Shown here one piece after another: positions 10,822 through 22,954 of a DNA stretch of 64,000 nt (position 1 is the first letter of the stretch; every line of letters begins with the position of its first letter). This DNA is from Tillandsia leiboldiana. Lineage: Eukaryota > Streptophyta > Magnoliopsida > Poales > Bromeliaceae. The stretch covers positions 40,643,562-40,707,561 of the forward strand of contig CM055063.1 in NCBI GenBank assembly GCA_029204045.2, given 5' to 3'. Below the pieces are notes generated by a model. The model did no database searches and was not told the origin of the DNA. It saw only the letters and a list, made by a program, of their open reading frames with translations. A program made the translations under genes and the position numbers.

Positions 10822-11653
10822 ATGTTGAGGAACGAGTGACATGCCTTAGACTTTCGCTGGATTGGGTCGAGCGATGTTGTGTGCTATTTTGTGGTTTCGT
10901 CGTGGCGAGCGGTGTCTCCCCGACGCTGGGTGTTGACTCGTGTTCATCCTGTCACAGCAGTTGAGCTTGAGTAGTTGGATTTGGGCCGGATATCCGGATT
11001 GAGGTCAGAGGGCTCCGGACCCAGATGACGGGATTGCTAGAGGCCTATCAGCAGCAGAGGGAGCAGCTGGTTTTGGTGACACAGTTGTCGGAGCACTGAG
11101 TAACCCCCTCCGTGCCAATGTTAGTGCCCAGGCACCGAGGCAGGGTGGATAGCTGACAACAGATGAGCTGTGGGTCATGATCGGTCTATTGAGCCAGTTT
11201 TGGCAGATGAACCACCCCGATTCATAGGATCGAGCTTGGAGCCCTTCGAGGCAGAGTTGTGGTTGGTAGTGATGGAGAGACTATTTGAGAGCCCCATTGT
11301 GCCGAGAGTTTATGTAGTTGTTGAACTGCGCGCTCCATGTTTGAGGGACGAGGCACAAAAGATTTGTGTATCTGGGAGTGAGTTGCGCCAGGATACCTTT
11401 CAATTTATTCGGTTCCTCCGTTACAGATTTTGGATGCATTGATGGAGTAGGCGTTGTGTTTGGAGCGTGGCGCTGCAGTTCCTTGGATAGGGATCTACCG
11501 CCAGAGGCGAAGTCTAGATAGAAGCGCTTGGCGCCTAGTGTTGGAGGACAGATCGGCCGACAGAGGCATTCCCATTTTTCTTTCCCAGGGGAGTGGATTT
11601 TTGAGATGCCAGGGATCGGGTGGACCCCGATGGCAGCTTCAGCATCGGTATTA

Positions 11654-14446
11654 TGTAAGACCCGGCTTTTCCTTAACCCTTCTGGTCACCCTCTTCTTGT
11701 AATGCCTGACCGGGGGCCTCATTTTTGGCATTTTTCCGGACAGACCGTCGGGGCCCGCAAATAATTTTAGGCGGTAGAGCTCGCGGAACGGAGCGCGTGG
11801 GCGCGATCGGTTTATTTTTCCGACTCCCGGTCTGACCAGAATTAATTCTCGAAGTTGGGGTCCCCCTTAGACGCCTCGGGATCCGTGTTGGCAGCCGCAC
11901 ACCTTTTAAGGTAAACCCTAATTCTCTTAGTATATATATGTAGCCGTGAGGGAAAGAGGATTAGGGTTCCTCTTATTTTTCTTTTGGTGGTCGCCTCTTT
12001 TCTTTTTCTTCCTCCCTCGTAGCCGCCGGCAAAGAGAAACCAAGCACACCACAAGGGTGGACCGGTGGAGGCAAGCGGACGATCCCTCTCTTCCTCCTCT
12101 TTCGCACATCAAGGTGAGTCGGACGCGTTTCGTTCGGGGGAATCTCCCTCTTTCTTTCTTTTGTTGGTCACGAGGAGGGAGGAGGCCCGGCGCCGTCGCG
12201 CACCGCGGGCCGCGCGCCCGCGCGGCGCTCGGCCGCGCGGGGCCGCCCGCAGGAGGGGCGCCCGCGCGGGCTGGTGCCGCGCGGGGCCGCCCCGCACCGC
12301 GGGCCACGCGCCCGCGCGGCGCACGGCCGCGCGGGGCCGCCCCGCACCGCGGGCCGCGCGCCCGCGCGGCGCTCGGCCGCGCGGGGGCCGCCCGCAGGAG
12401 GGGGCGCCCGCGCGGGCTGGTGCGGTGCGGGGCCGCCCCGCACCGCGGGCCGCGCGCCCGCGCGGCGCTCGGCCGCGCGGCGGCTCGGCCGCGCGGGGCC
12501 GCCGCAGGAGGGGGGCGCCCGCGCGGGCTGGTGCCGCGCGGGGCCGCCCCGCACCGCGGGCCGCGCGCCCGCGCGGCGCTCGGCCGCGCGGGGCCGCCCG
12601 CAGGAGGGGCGCCCGCGCGGGCCTGGTGACGCGCGGGGCCGCCCCGCACCGCGGGCAGCGCGCCCGCGCGGCACTCGGCCGCGCGGGGCCGCCCGCAGGA
12701 GGGGCGCCCGCGCGGGCTGGTGCCGCGCGGGGTCGCCCCGCACCGCGGGCAGCGCGCCCACGCGGCGCTCGGGCCGCGCGGGGCCGCCCGCAGGAGGGGC
12801 GCCGCGCGGGCTGGTGCCGCGCGGGGTCGCCCCGCACCGCGGGCAGCGCGCCCGCGCGGCGCTCGGCCGCGCGGGGGCCGCCCGCAGGAGGGGCGCCCGC
12901 GCGGGCTGGTGCCGCGCGGGGTCGCCCGCAACCGCGGGCCGCGCGCCCGCGCGGCGCTCGGCCGCGCGGGGCCGCCGCAGGAGGGGCGCCGCGCGGGCTG
13001 GTGCCGCGCGGGGCTGCGCCCTGGCAGGGTGTTCGTCGCACGGGCCGGTGCCGTGCGAAGAACTCCGTCCGCACGCTGTAGGGAGTCGTTGTAAGTTTCG
13101 GACTTCTAAGTCTCGATTTGCCTATGTTCCTTCAGGAGTGCGGGACGCTGTGGGCGACTGGAGCACAGACGCGGACTGGACGAACGCAGGACGACGCACA
13201 CAAGGTGGGTACGTTCCCGGGGGTTTCGGGAATGGGGTTTAACTGTTAGAAATAGCATGTTGGGGCAAGGTGGAATTGTCAGTCTCCTTCTGTTTATGCA
13301 CTAACCCTGTTATGTTATGTTATGATACTCAATGTCAATCTGAGGCTCAAATTTGCTACACGCACACCCGCGGTTTGGCCACCGCAAGGGTGTGCTTTTC
13401 CGGAAAAGTGGTACGTTGACCCGTGTACCCCACGCGGAGGTGGCGTTAGGAATGGGGGCCCCCATGGGTGGGGGGTGTGAGCGGTGACGTCGAGGCAGGT
13501 GCTCGGCGGCCGAGGCAGGTGCTCGGCGGTGGGCATCGGGGAAGGTGCCCGATGTTGCTTTGTGAGGCAGGTGCTCGGCGGTGGGCATCGGGGAAGGTGC
13601 CCGATGTCGTAATGATACAGGGTTGTGGTTAAGGTGGAAGGTGCATGGGAGGGATAGTTGCTCCGGTGTTTGTGGTTTGCCTTATCTTTGTTTACTACGC
13701 TTATCATGCTATTTCTAGTCACTGACTTCCCACTTCGTGACAGGTTCGTCCAGGGGCGAGTGCTAGGGCGCCGGTGAGGACGTTAGGGTGCTGATCTGAT
13801 TTATGGGTGACTTCAGATACAGTGACTCTTCTTTCCCTTTTCTTTTATTATTCATGGTAGCTAGTTGTGGATTGCGACACCCCCGTGGGGTCGAAGTGGA
13901 TGTTGCCCTTTTCTTTCCTTTCTTTTTGAATAATTGAATGAATACTACGTTCTCTCTTACTTGGCCGTTTTGAACGATGAAAAACAAAGAAAACCGTTTG
14001 CGAAAACTATTTTTTAAAACGTGGGTGTCGTGTGGGCACCAAGCTTTATAAACCTTGTGGGATTTATGTGTTTACGAACTGTTTTCACAAACGAGGGCAT
14101 CGTGTGGATGCCGCTTTCAAAACCTTGTGATTATTTATCCTTTCAAAACACCGGCCTCTATGCTCTAAGTGAATGCTAGAATGTCACGTGAATTGTTTGG
14201 TTGTATGTGTACGAGACCCCAACTGATGTGGTTAGAGATTGTATGTACTACGCCTTGTGAGACACTTTGTAGTTGAGACGCCGTGCATATACAAAGGGGC
14301 CTCTGCTCATTTGCAGAGCGAATTTGTGTATGCGGCGGGTCTGTGCACGCGCCGGGGAGTAATGTTTTACAAAAAAAAAATATATGGCTGAATCAGGGGC
14401 ATCGGTGGCTCCTCTTCCGCGCGATTCGAACCCCCGGGGCGTGACA
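11654..14446 (+). repeat. 5' LTR (LTR A) of the Tekay-like element
   Basis: It is 2,793 bp with TG...CA ends. A TATATATA box lies at 11931-11938. Downstream sit consensus-like splice sites (AAG/GTGAGT at 12114, TTCCTTCAG at 13135; CAAG/GTGGGT at 13205, GTGACAG at 13743), all conserved in LTR C. The 95-bp GC-rich array lies in the first inferred intron. Repeated GGCAGGTGCTCGGCGG and GGGCATCGGGGAAGGTGCCC (13493-13608) follow. Confidence 0.93.
12180..13012 (+). repeat. GC-rich 95-bp tandem repeat in LTR A
   Basis: About eight to nine units carry GCACCGCGGGCCGCGCGCCC, GCGGCGCTCGGCCGCGCGGG, GCAGGAGGGGCGCCCGCGCG and GGCTGGTGCCGCGCGGGG. LTR C has about two units fewer (26860-27487), which explains most of the 205-bp length difference. 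The array keeps all six frames open, giving Arg/Ala/Pro/Gly-rich phantom ORFs. Confidence 0.92.
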
Positions 14447-14454
14447 GATTTAGA

Positions 14455-14466
14455 TGGTATCAGAGC
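14455..14466 (+). promoter_or_regulatory. Primer binding site of the Tekay-like element
   Basis: TGGTATCAGAGC lies eight bases inside LTR A and matches initiator methionine tRNA. Confidence 0.93.
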
Positions 14467-14689
14467 GGTAAACTTTAACCACAACAGTCGGGGCCTAACA
14501 TCCACGGGCGCAATACTCTGGCTACTGAGTAATAAAGTGAACACGGGATAAATAAAACGCGAGTGCTCGTTGGGGGAAAAAGGGGGGAGGGAATTAGTGT
14601 TCTTTTCTTTTCTCCCTCTAGTGCCAGCACTAGTGGCGTGCCGTCTTATTTAAACTAGGAGTAACTGGTTCGTGCAAATGTTCAGATCA

Positions 14690-15050
14690 TGGCCAGGACT
14701 AGATCCACAGCCGAGGACAAGGGGGCGAACCTACCAAACGAGCGAGACCGTGTGCGCGCCAACCTGGCCGACTTCAAGAAATACGATCCGCCAACGTTCG
14801 AGGGGGACACGACGGACCCCTGGGTTGTGGAGAAAATGGGTGGATACGATGGAGAAATTATTCGAGGACCTATTGATGGAAGACCATGAGCGGGTCCCCC
14901 TGGCCGCCCACTTGCTCGAGGGGAACGCCCGCATTTGGTGGAAGACCGTACGCCCCGACTCTGCGTCGGGCGCTACCCTTCCGTCATGGACTACCTTTAA
15001 ACAGCAGCTATTCGGGGCGTTCTTTACCAACAGCGTGAAGAAACAACTGG
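14690..15050 (+). pseudogene. Tekay gag, N-terminal fragment, frameshifted and truncated
   Basis: The start MARTRSTAEDKG at ATG 14690 is typical of these Gags. It leads into KKYDPPTFEGDTTDPWVVEK, then changes frame near 14836 in an A run. The second frame continues with MEKLFEDLLM, LAAHLLEGNARIWW and FTNSVKKQLE, the capsid core with its Trp-Trp motif. Near 15050 capsid sequence joins directly to GRVYSMGQQE, which normally precedes the protease. The capsid C-terminal half and the CCHC zinc knuckle are therefore deleted and the frame shifts again. It covers roughly 120 codons of a Gag usually over 300. Confidence 0.82.
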
Positions 15051-18000
15051 AGGCCGCGTCTATTCGATGGGTCAGCAGGAGACGCACCCGTCTGAGCACG
15101 TCGTCGCAGGTATCACTCTTGCTTCTGTTTATCGCGCTAGAACCCTTTTTGACACCGGAGCGACCCTCTCGTTTATGTCCCGAGACTTCGCACTGACCCA
15201 TGATTTTGAGTTGAGACCCTTACCCAGTTTGATGACCGTACACACCGCGGGGGGATCCTTGGAGGCACGCAACATGGTGCCTTCCTGCCCTATATGGATG
15301 GGAAGGCTTCCGTGCCCCTGGGATCTGGTAGTCATTCTATTGAAAGAGTATGATGTAGTGCTCGGAATGGATTGGCTCACGTGGTACCTTGCGGTCATAG
15401 ACTGCGAGAAGCGCGAGGTACGACTGATGTACCCCGATTTTCCGGAGAACGTGTACTTGGCTTGCAAGAGCGTTTCCTTTTCTTCCATGATTCCTGCATC
15501 CCGAGCCAGGAAGCTGGTAGAGGCGGGTGTATGGCCTACTTGGTGTCGGTGGCCCTGGCCGCCGGATCCTCCACGGCACTCCCCGACATCCCTGTGGTGA
15601 GGGACTTCCCAGATGTTTTTCCGGCCGAACTACCTGGATTACCCCCCGAGCGAGAAGTTGTCTTTCCCATTGAGCTTCCACCCGGCACTCGACCAATCAC
15701 GAAGGCCCCCTACAGGATGGCCTTCGCGGAGCTGAAGGAACTTAAGGCGCAGCTAGAGGACCTTCTGGACAAGGGGTTTATCCGACCGAGTGTGTCCCCT
15801 TGGGGCGCACCTGTACTCTTTGTACGAAAGAAAGACGGGAGCTTGCGGTTGTGCATCGACTACCGGGAAATCAACAAAGTCACAGTGAAAAACAAGTACC
15901 CCTTACCTAGGATTGATGACCTCTTTGACCAGCTGCGGGGTGCAACTGTCTTTTCAAAAATCGACCTGCAGTCGGGCTACCACCAGCTCAGAGTTCGAGA
16001 CGAGGATTATTCCGAAGACGGCATTCGGACTCGGTATGGCCATTACGAGTTCACAGTAATGCCGTTCGGGCTTACCAATGCCCCAGCGGTGTTCATGGAC
16101 ATGATGAACCGAGTTTTCAGACCCTTCCTGGATCAGTTCGTTGTGGTCTTCATCGACGACATCCTGATTTACTCCACCACCGATGAGAAGCACGAGGAGC
16201 ACCTTCGAATTGTTCTACAGACCCTTAGGGAGCAGGAGCTGTTCGCAAAACTTAAGAAATGCGAATTCTGGCTTCGCGAAGTGGGGTTTCTAGGGCATAT
16301 CATTTCAGCAGCAGGAGTCGCAGTGGATCCCAAGAAGGTGGAGTCGGTGACCGACTGGCCCCAGCCGACCACAGTGACAGAGGTGTGCAGCTTCTTGGCC
16401 TTGCGGGATACTACAGACGTTTCGGGAGGGTTTCTCGAAGATTGCGACCCACTCTGAACGCCTAACCCGGAAAGGAGTAAAGTTCATATGGACGGTCCAA
16501 TGCCAAGAGAGCTTTGAAGAACTTAAGAAACGGTTAACAAGAGCGCCTGTGCTTGCCTTACCAACCCCTGGAGAAGACTACGAAGTCTACTGCGATGCAT
16601 CGCGAATAGGACTGGGAGGAGTACTAATGCAGCAAGGAAGAGTCATTGCCTATGCTTCAAGGACAACTCAAGGATTACGAACAGAACTACCCGACCCATG
16701 ACTTGGAGCTTGCCGCAGTGGTCTTCGTTCTGAAACTGTGGAGGCACTACCTCTACGGTGTGCATGGCAACGTGTTCTCGGACCACCAAAGCCTTAAGTA
16801 CCTTTTCACCCAGAAGGAGCTTAACCTACGGCAGAGGAGGTGGTTGGAGCTACTGAAGGACTACGACTTAACCATCCAGTACCACCCGGGGAAAGCAAAT
16901 GTGGTAGCCGACGCTCTAAGCCGAAAGGGACAAGCAGAAGGAACTTCGGCGGGCGCGATCACGCAGCAGAACGACTTGATCGCGGAATTTTCACGATTGA
17001 GGTTGGAAGTGGTACCAGCAGGGACGGTTGAGCGACTGTTGACCCTAACAGTCGCGCCGACCCTATTGGAGAGGATTCGGGAAGGCCAAGGTGCGGATCC
17101 GCAGCTACAGCTGGAACGAGATAGGATTTCACCGGAGCAGAAGGAGACTTTGCAGTGGGAAACGGACGGCACCCTTCGGTTCCGAGGGCGGATCTGCGTG
17201 CCCGATCTGCCGGATCTAAAGAAAGACATCCTGACTGAAGCACATTGCGCCCCCTACGTGGCGCACCCTGGAGGCACCAAGATGTACCGGGATATCCGAC
17301 AGACCTTCTGGTGGCCAAGATTGAAGGGAGATGTGACGCTGTTCGTGGCTCACTGTTGATTTGCCAACAGGTGAAAGCCGAGCATCAGCGGCCGGCGGGG
17401 AAATTGCAACCTCTACCCGTGCCCGAATGGAAGTGGGAGCAAGTCACAATGGACTTCGTCACCGGATTCCCCCGTTCGCAACAGGGACACGACGCTATCT
17501 GGGTTGTCGTGGATCGGCTAACGAAGTCAGCTCACTTCCTACCCATCCACACGACCTGGACACGTGACCGGCTGGCACAGTCTACCGCAGCGAGATTGTA
17601 AGGCTGCACGGGGTGCCAACGACGATCACCTCGGACAGGGACACGAGGTTCGTTCGAACTTTTGGAAGAGTCTAAACGAGCCTTGGGGACCAAGTTACCA
17701 CTTCAGCTCAGCCTTTCACCCCCAGACGGACGGGCATCCGAGCGGGTGATCCAGATACTCGAGGACATGCTTCGGGCGTGCGTGCTGGATTTGGGAGACG
17801 GATGGTCGCGCTACCTACCCCTTGCAGAGTTCGCTTATACAACAGCTACCAAGCGAGCATTAAGATGGCGCCGTACGAAGCGTTGTACGGCAGACGCTGT
17901 AGATCCCCGATCTGCTGGGACGCTGGGGGAGAGAAAGTTTTTGGGGCCGGACCTAGTGGCCGAGACAGAGGAAAGGGTGCGCCTCATCAGGCGACGTTTG

Positions 18001-18496
18001 GCGAACCGCCCAGAGCCGGCAAAAGAGTTACGCGGACCAGAGACGTCGCGACTTGGAATTCCAGGTGGGAGAGCACGTGTTTACTGTGGGTGTCGCCGTT
18101 CGAAGGGGTGAAGCGGTTTGGGTTGAGGGGCAAGCTGAGCCCGCGGTACATAGGGCCGTTTGAGATTCTGGAGCGCATCGGCCCGGTAGCCTACGCCTCG
18201 CCCTACCGCCGAACCTTGACCGCGTTTCATGATGTGTTCCACGTATCCATGCTTCGAAATACCTCCCCGACCCATCGCGAGTGCTTGACGCCTCCGCGAT
18301 TGAACTCAAGGAGGATCTAAGTTTCGCGGAAGTACCAGTGCGGATCCTAGCCCGGGAGGACAAAAAGCTGCGTAGTCGGACGATTCCCTACGTAAAGGTG
18401 CTTGGAGCAATCAAGAAGAGCGTGAGGCAACTTGGGAACCCGAGTCAAAGATGAGGGAGTGCTACCCGACCTGTTCGCCGCTGGGGAAGATTTAAG
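15051..18496 (+). pseudogene. Tekay pol, first copy: PR, RT, RNase H, IN, chromodomain
   Basis: The protease motif DTGA lies in the frame starting 15067 (residues 29-32). The RT frame 15372-16457 has DFPDVFP, IDLQSGYH and the catalytic FIDD at residues 260-263. RNase H and the HHCC zinc finger are in 16480-17370 (YCDAS, ADALSRKG, HPGGTK, FWWP). The integrase core is 17400-17990 (MDFVTGF, DRLTKSAHF, SDRDT, HPQTDG). The chromodomain tail runs about 18318-18478. At least six frame changes occur. Many are single bases that the second copy (22955-26294) has correctly, such as near 16395, 17577, 17650 and 18403. Some breaks may therefore be sequencing errors rather than decay. Confidence 0.85.
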
Positions 18497-18531
18497 TTTC
18501 GGGGACGAAACTTGTTTTTAGCGGTAAGTGG
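18497..18531 (+). promoter_or_regulatory. Pre-LTR hairpin and plus-strand primer region
   Basis: GTTTCG-GGGA-CGAAAC forms a 6-bp hairpin just after the pol stop, followed by TTTTTAGCGGTAAGTGG against LTR B. The same hairpin precedes LTR C (26296-26311) and F 3' LTR (43992-44007, loop AGGA). The tract before the LTR is a weak polypurine tract here but clear in F. Confidence 0.6.
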
Positions 18532-21112
18532 TGTAAGACCCGGCTTTTCCTTAACCCTTCTGGTCACCCTCTTTTTGTAATGCCTGACCGGGGGCCTCAT
18601 TTTTGGCATTTTTTCCGGACAGACCGTCGGGGCCCGCAAAAATTTTTAGGCGTAGAGCTCGGGAACGGAGCGCGTGGGCGCGATCGGTTTATTTTTCCGA
18701 CTCCCGGTCTGACCAGAATTAATTCTCGAAGTTGGGGTCCCCTTAGACGCCTCGGGATCCGTGTTGGCAGCCGCACACCTTTTAAGGTAAACCCTAATTC
18801 TCTTAGTATATATATGTAGCCGTGAGGGAAAGAGGATTAGGGTTCCCTTATTTTTCTTTTGGTGGGCCGCCTCTTTTTCTTTCTTCTTCCCTAGGTAGCC
18901 GCCGGCAAAGAGAAACCAAGCACACCGCAAGGGTGGACCGGTGGAGGCAAGCGACGATCCCCTCTCCTCCTCTTTCGCACATCAAGGTGAGTCGGACGCG
19001 TTCGTTCGGGGGAATCTCCCTCTTTTTTCTTTTGTTGGTCACGGGAGGGAGGAGGCCCGGCGCCGTCGCGCACCGCGGGCCGCGCGCCCGCGCGGCGCTC
19101 CCGGCCGCGGAGGCCGCCGCAGGAGGGGCGCCCGCGCGGGCTGGTGCCGCGCGGGGCCGCCCCGCACCGAGGGCCACGCGCAAGGGCGGCGCACGGACAG
19201 CGCCGGGCGCCCGGCCCCGGGCGGCCGCGCGCCCGCGCGGCGCTCGGCCGCGCGGGGGGCCGCCCGCAGGAGGGGGCGCCCGCGAGGGCTGGGGCCGCGC
19301 GGGGCCGCCCCGCACCGCGGGCCGCACGCCCGCGACGGCGCTCGGCCGCGCGGGGGCCGCCGCAGGAGGGGGGCGCAGCGCGGGCTGGGTGCCGCGCCGG
19401 GGCCGCCCCGCACGCGGGCCGCGCGCCCGCGCGGCGCTCGGCCGCGCGGGGCCGCCCGCAGGAGGGCGCGGCCGCGCGGGCTGGTGCCGCGCGGGGCCGC
19501 CCGCACCGCGGGCCAGCGCGCACCGCGCGGCACTCGCAGCCGCGGGGCCGCCCGCAGGGGGGCGCCCGCCGCGGCTGGTGCCGCGCGCGGGGTCGCCCCG
19601 CACCCGCGGGCCAGCGCGCCCACGCGGCGCTCGGCCGCGCGGGGCCGCCCGCAGGAGGGGCGCGCGGCGGGCTGGTGCCGCGCGGGGCTGCGCCCTGGCA
19701 GGGTGTTCGTCGCACGGGCGGGTGCCGTGCGAAGAACTCCGCCGCACGCTGTAGGGAGTCGTTGTAAGTTTCGGACTTCTAACGTCTCGATTTGCCTATG
19801 TTCCTTCAGGAGTGCGGGACGCTGTGGGGGCGACTGGAGCACAGACGCGGACTGGACGAACGCAGGACGACGCACACAAGGGGGTACGTTCCCGGGGTTT
19901 CGGGAATGGGGTTTAACTGTTAGAAATAGCATGTTGGGGCAAGGTGGAATTGTCAGTCTCCTTCTGTTTATGCACTAACCCTGTTATGTTATGTTTTATG
20001 ATACTCATGTCAATCTGAGCTCAAATTTGCTACACGCACACCGCGGTTTGGCCACCGCAAGGGTGTGCTTTTCCGGAAAAGTGGTACGTTGACCCGTGTA
20101 CCCCACGCGGAGGTGGCGTTAGGAATGGGGGCCCCCATGGGTGGGGGGTGTGAGCGGTGACGTCGAGGCAGGTGCTCGGCGGCCGAGGCAGGTGCTCGGC
20201 GGGTGGGCATCGGGAAGGTGCCGATGTTTGCTTTGTGAGGCAGGTGCTCGGCGGTGGGCATCGGGGAAGGTGCCCGATGTCGTAATGATACAGGGTGTGG
20301 TTAAGGTGGAAGGTGCATGGGAGGGATAGTTGCTCCGGTGTTTGTGGTTTGCCTTATCTTGTTTACTACGCTTATCATGCTATTTCTAGTCACTGACTTC
20401 CCACTTCGTGACAGGTTCGTCAGGGGCGAGTGCTAGGGCGCCGGTGAGGACGTTGGGGTGCTGATCTGATTTATGGGTGACTTCAGATACAGTGACTCTT
20501 CTTTCCCTTTTCTTTTATTATTCATGGTAGCTAGTGTGGATTGCGACACCCCCGTGGGGTCGAAGTGGATGTTGCCCTTTTCTTTCCTTTCTTTTTGAAT
20601 AATTGAATGAATACTACGTCTCTCTTACTTGGCCGTTTTGAACGATGAAAAAACAAAGGAAAAACGTTTGCGAAAACTATTTTTAAAACGTGGGTGTCGT
20701 GTGGGCACCAAGCTTATAAACCTGTGGGATTTATGTGTTTACGAACTGTTTTCACAAACGAGGGCATCGTGTGGATGCCGCTTTCAAAAACCTTGTGATT
20801 ATTTATCCTTTCAAAACACCGGCCTCTATGCTCTAAGTGAATGCTAGAATGTCACGTGAATTGTTTGGTGTATGTGTACGAGAACCCAACTGATGTGGTT
20901 AGAGATTGTATGTACTACGCCTTGTGAGACACTTTGTAGTTGAGACGCCGTGCATATACAAAGGGGCCTCTCTGCTCATTTGCAGAGCGAATTTGTGTAT
21001 GCGGCGGGTTGTGCACGCGCCGGGGAGTAATGTTTTACAAAAAAAAATATATGGCTGAATCAGGGGCATCGGTGGCTCCTCTTCCGCGCGATTCGAACCC
21101 CGGGGCGTGACA
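18532..21112 (+). repeat. LTR B, noisy duplicate of the 3' LTR
   Basis: It is 2,581 bp with TG...CA ends and matches LTR C (2,588 bp) along its whole length, including array length (about 630 bp). It has many extra single-base insertions and deletions, especially in GC runs. It is followed by the same TSD TATTA and flank as LTR C, so it is interpreted as the same locus at an unpolished contig end. Confidence 0.85.
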
Positions 21113-22854
21113 TATTAGCAGCAGAGTTAGCATGGATATGTTATCTGCTGAGGGCCGCATTCGTCGCCTCAGAGTGAGCAGAGGAGAGGGGGTGCTCCTA
21201 TGTGGTAATCTTTGATATTTTCAGGTAGACTACGCGACGACCACTTGCATCGAGCGGATGAGTCTGTGCCGCCCGGTTGGAGGGCGCCACGGTAGTGGTG
21301 TGAGTTGTCGCAGGTGCGATTTCATTACAGTAGTTGTTGAGGTCACGGAATCTCCCGCGTAGGGTTCGCCAGTTGTTGGCAGCTTTTAGGGGCCGTGGAT
21401 TTGTGGTGTAATTTGGATTTAGCTTGCATCACTGGAGGCGTGCGTGATGCGTCGTGTTGGCTGGCGCAATTTGGACACAAGTGGTGGACTTCGGGCTTAT
21501 AAGGAGCCGGGGAATTTGGAGGACCCGTCGGGTGTTTGGAAGTGATTTCGCGCGATTCAGATGTCAAAATTGGACTCGGGCAAATTCTGATTAATGTTAC
21601 CTCTCCGGTGCCATCGGGAATTTTAGAGTTGTATTTGGCAAATCGGACTTCAGATTGGACCCGGCGGGGAAAATCGGATCAAGTGGGCTATCCGGGGGCA
21701 CTCACAATTTTCAGATGAGAATTGGGAAAATGGACATCGTTTTGGATTCAGCGCGCGAAAATCGCTAGGAATGGACTATTTATTTGTTGGATTTGGAGCC
21801 CGGATGAAGTGCGCATTTTTCGAGGCAAAAAGACACGTTTATCGAGGAGGTGGCACGGCACGGAACCCGAGAAGCGGTGGGTTCCAGGGTGTCCGGGCGG
21901 GTCGTGCGCGACTGGCGCGCTGTCAGCGCCGGGACGCGCGGGGGCCCCCGTGGCGGGCCCCGTTGGTGCCAGCGCGGGCGCGGGGGCCGCGCGCCGTGTA
22001 ACGGGCGCGTGTCCCGCGCTGGGGTGGCGCAGTGCAACGCGCCGTGTGGCGGGCGCGTTGCCGCGCGCCACGTGGCGCGTGGACCGGGCGCGCCGCGCCC
22101 ATGCGCGTGGACAGGCCCGTTGGGGCTCCCCATTGGTCCGTCCGTGAACGGCTCCGTGGACCGGCACCGGGACCGCCCCTCTACACCTCTTTCTTTTCTT
22201 CTTCTTTCTCCCCCGCACTGGTCATGGCTGCTCCTCTTTTTCTTTCTCCTGCAACGGAGAGCGAGAGGGAGTGAGGGAGGAGGTTGCGTGAGGTTGCGGC
22301 GGAGCGTCGTGGACCTAGTTTTGCGTGCGAGGACGCCGGCGGAGCGTTCGGCGACGGCGGCGCAATCGGGTAGGTTCGTCTTGTGTTGTTTTTCTGCATT
22401 TTGTATAGTTTTGGAGCGTTCTTTTAGATGTAATTGACCCATCTTGCTCTTTTCTGTGTTGGGCACGTGCACCAGTTTTGCGTGCGGACTCCGGACCGTG
22501 CACCGTTTTGCGTGCGGACTCCGTTTTGCACGTGCGGATCCTGGCACGTGCACCATTTTGCGTGCGGACCTCGTTTGCGTGCGTATCCTGGCACCATGCA
22601 TCGTTTTGCGTGCGGACTCCGGCACGTGCACGTTTTGCGTGCGGACTCCGTTTGCACTGCGGATCTGGCACGTGACCGTTTTGCGTGCGGAGCCGACATG
22701 CGGCACCATTTTGCTGTGCGAACTCCGTTGGCTGTGCGGATTCTGGCGCCGTGCACCGTTTTGTGTGCGGACATACGTTTGGCGTGCGGATTCCGGCACC
22801 GTGCTCGTTTGCATGAGGACTCCGGCAGCGGACATCGTTTTGAGTGCAATCGCG
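21113..22854 (+). other. Duplicated flank at contig end (G0 internal plus partial LTR D)
   Basis: 21113-21334 repeats 28919-29142 (TSD and G0 internal). 21335-22854 repeats LTR D from 29143 to 30691, with frequent one-base dropouts. It ends at the N gap inside the GTTTTGCGTGC array of LTR D, where an assembler would be expected to stop. Confidence 0.88.
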
Positions 22855-22954
22855 NNNNNNNNNNNNNNNNNNNNNNNNNNNNNNNNNNNNNNNNNNNNNN
22901 NNNNNNNNNNNNNNNNNNNNNNNNNNNNNNNNNNNNNNNNNNNNNNNNNNNNNN
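22855..22954. other. Assembly gap, 100 N
   Basis: Exactly 100 N form a conventional gap of unknown size. The left edge corresponds to 30691 and the right edge to 15142, so the flanking contigs overlap by about 7.7 kb instead of being separated. Confidence 0.99.

Larger units (their letters stand above)
10620..11648 (+). pseudogene. G0 leader and decayed gag
   Basis: The leader is followed by a gag remnant. Around 11170-11442 the frame reads DEPPRFIGS, EPFEAELWL and LRDEAQK, matching the chromovirus capsid pattern (PPxFxG, EAExWL, L+GEAxxW) without the later capsid part. Frames break repeatedly. A single TGACACAGTTGTCGGAGCA motif near 11078 corresponds to the 11-copy array in element F (41971-42226). 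The segment is cut at 11649 by the Tekay insertion and resumes at 28924. Confidence 0.75.

Noticed and set aside
11927..13242. Several 200-340 codon open frames on both strands over the GC-rich LTR array (also 18822-19978 and 26605-27716)
   Set aside because: All six frames are open because the 95-bp GC-rich unit has almost no stop codons. The translations are Arg/Ala/Pro/Gly repeats and change with unit number between LTRs.
14248..14544. Minus-strand 98-codon frame across the LTR A end and PBS
   Set aside because: It spans the LTR boundary and PBS, which are functional in the other strand, and has no recognisable domain.
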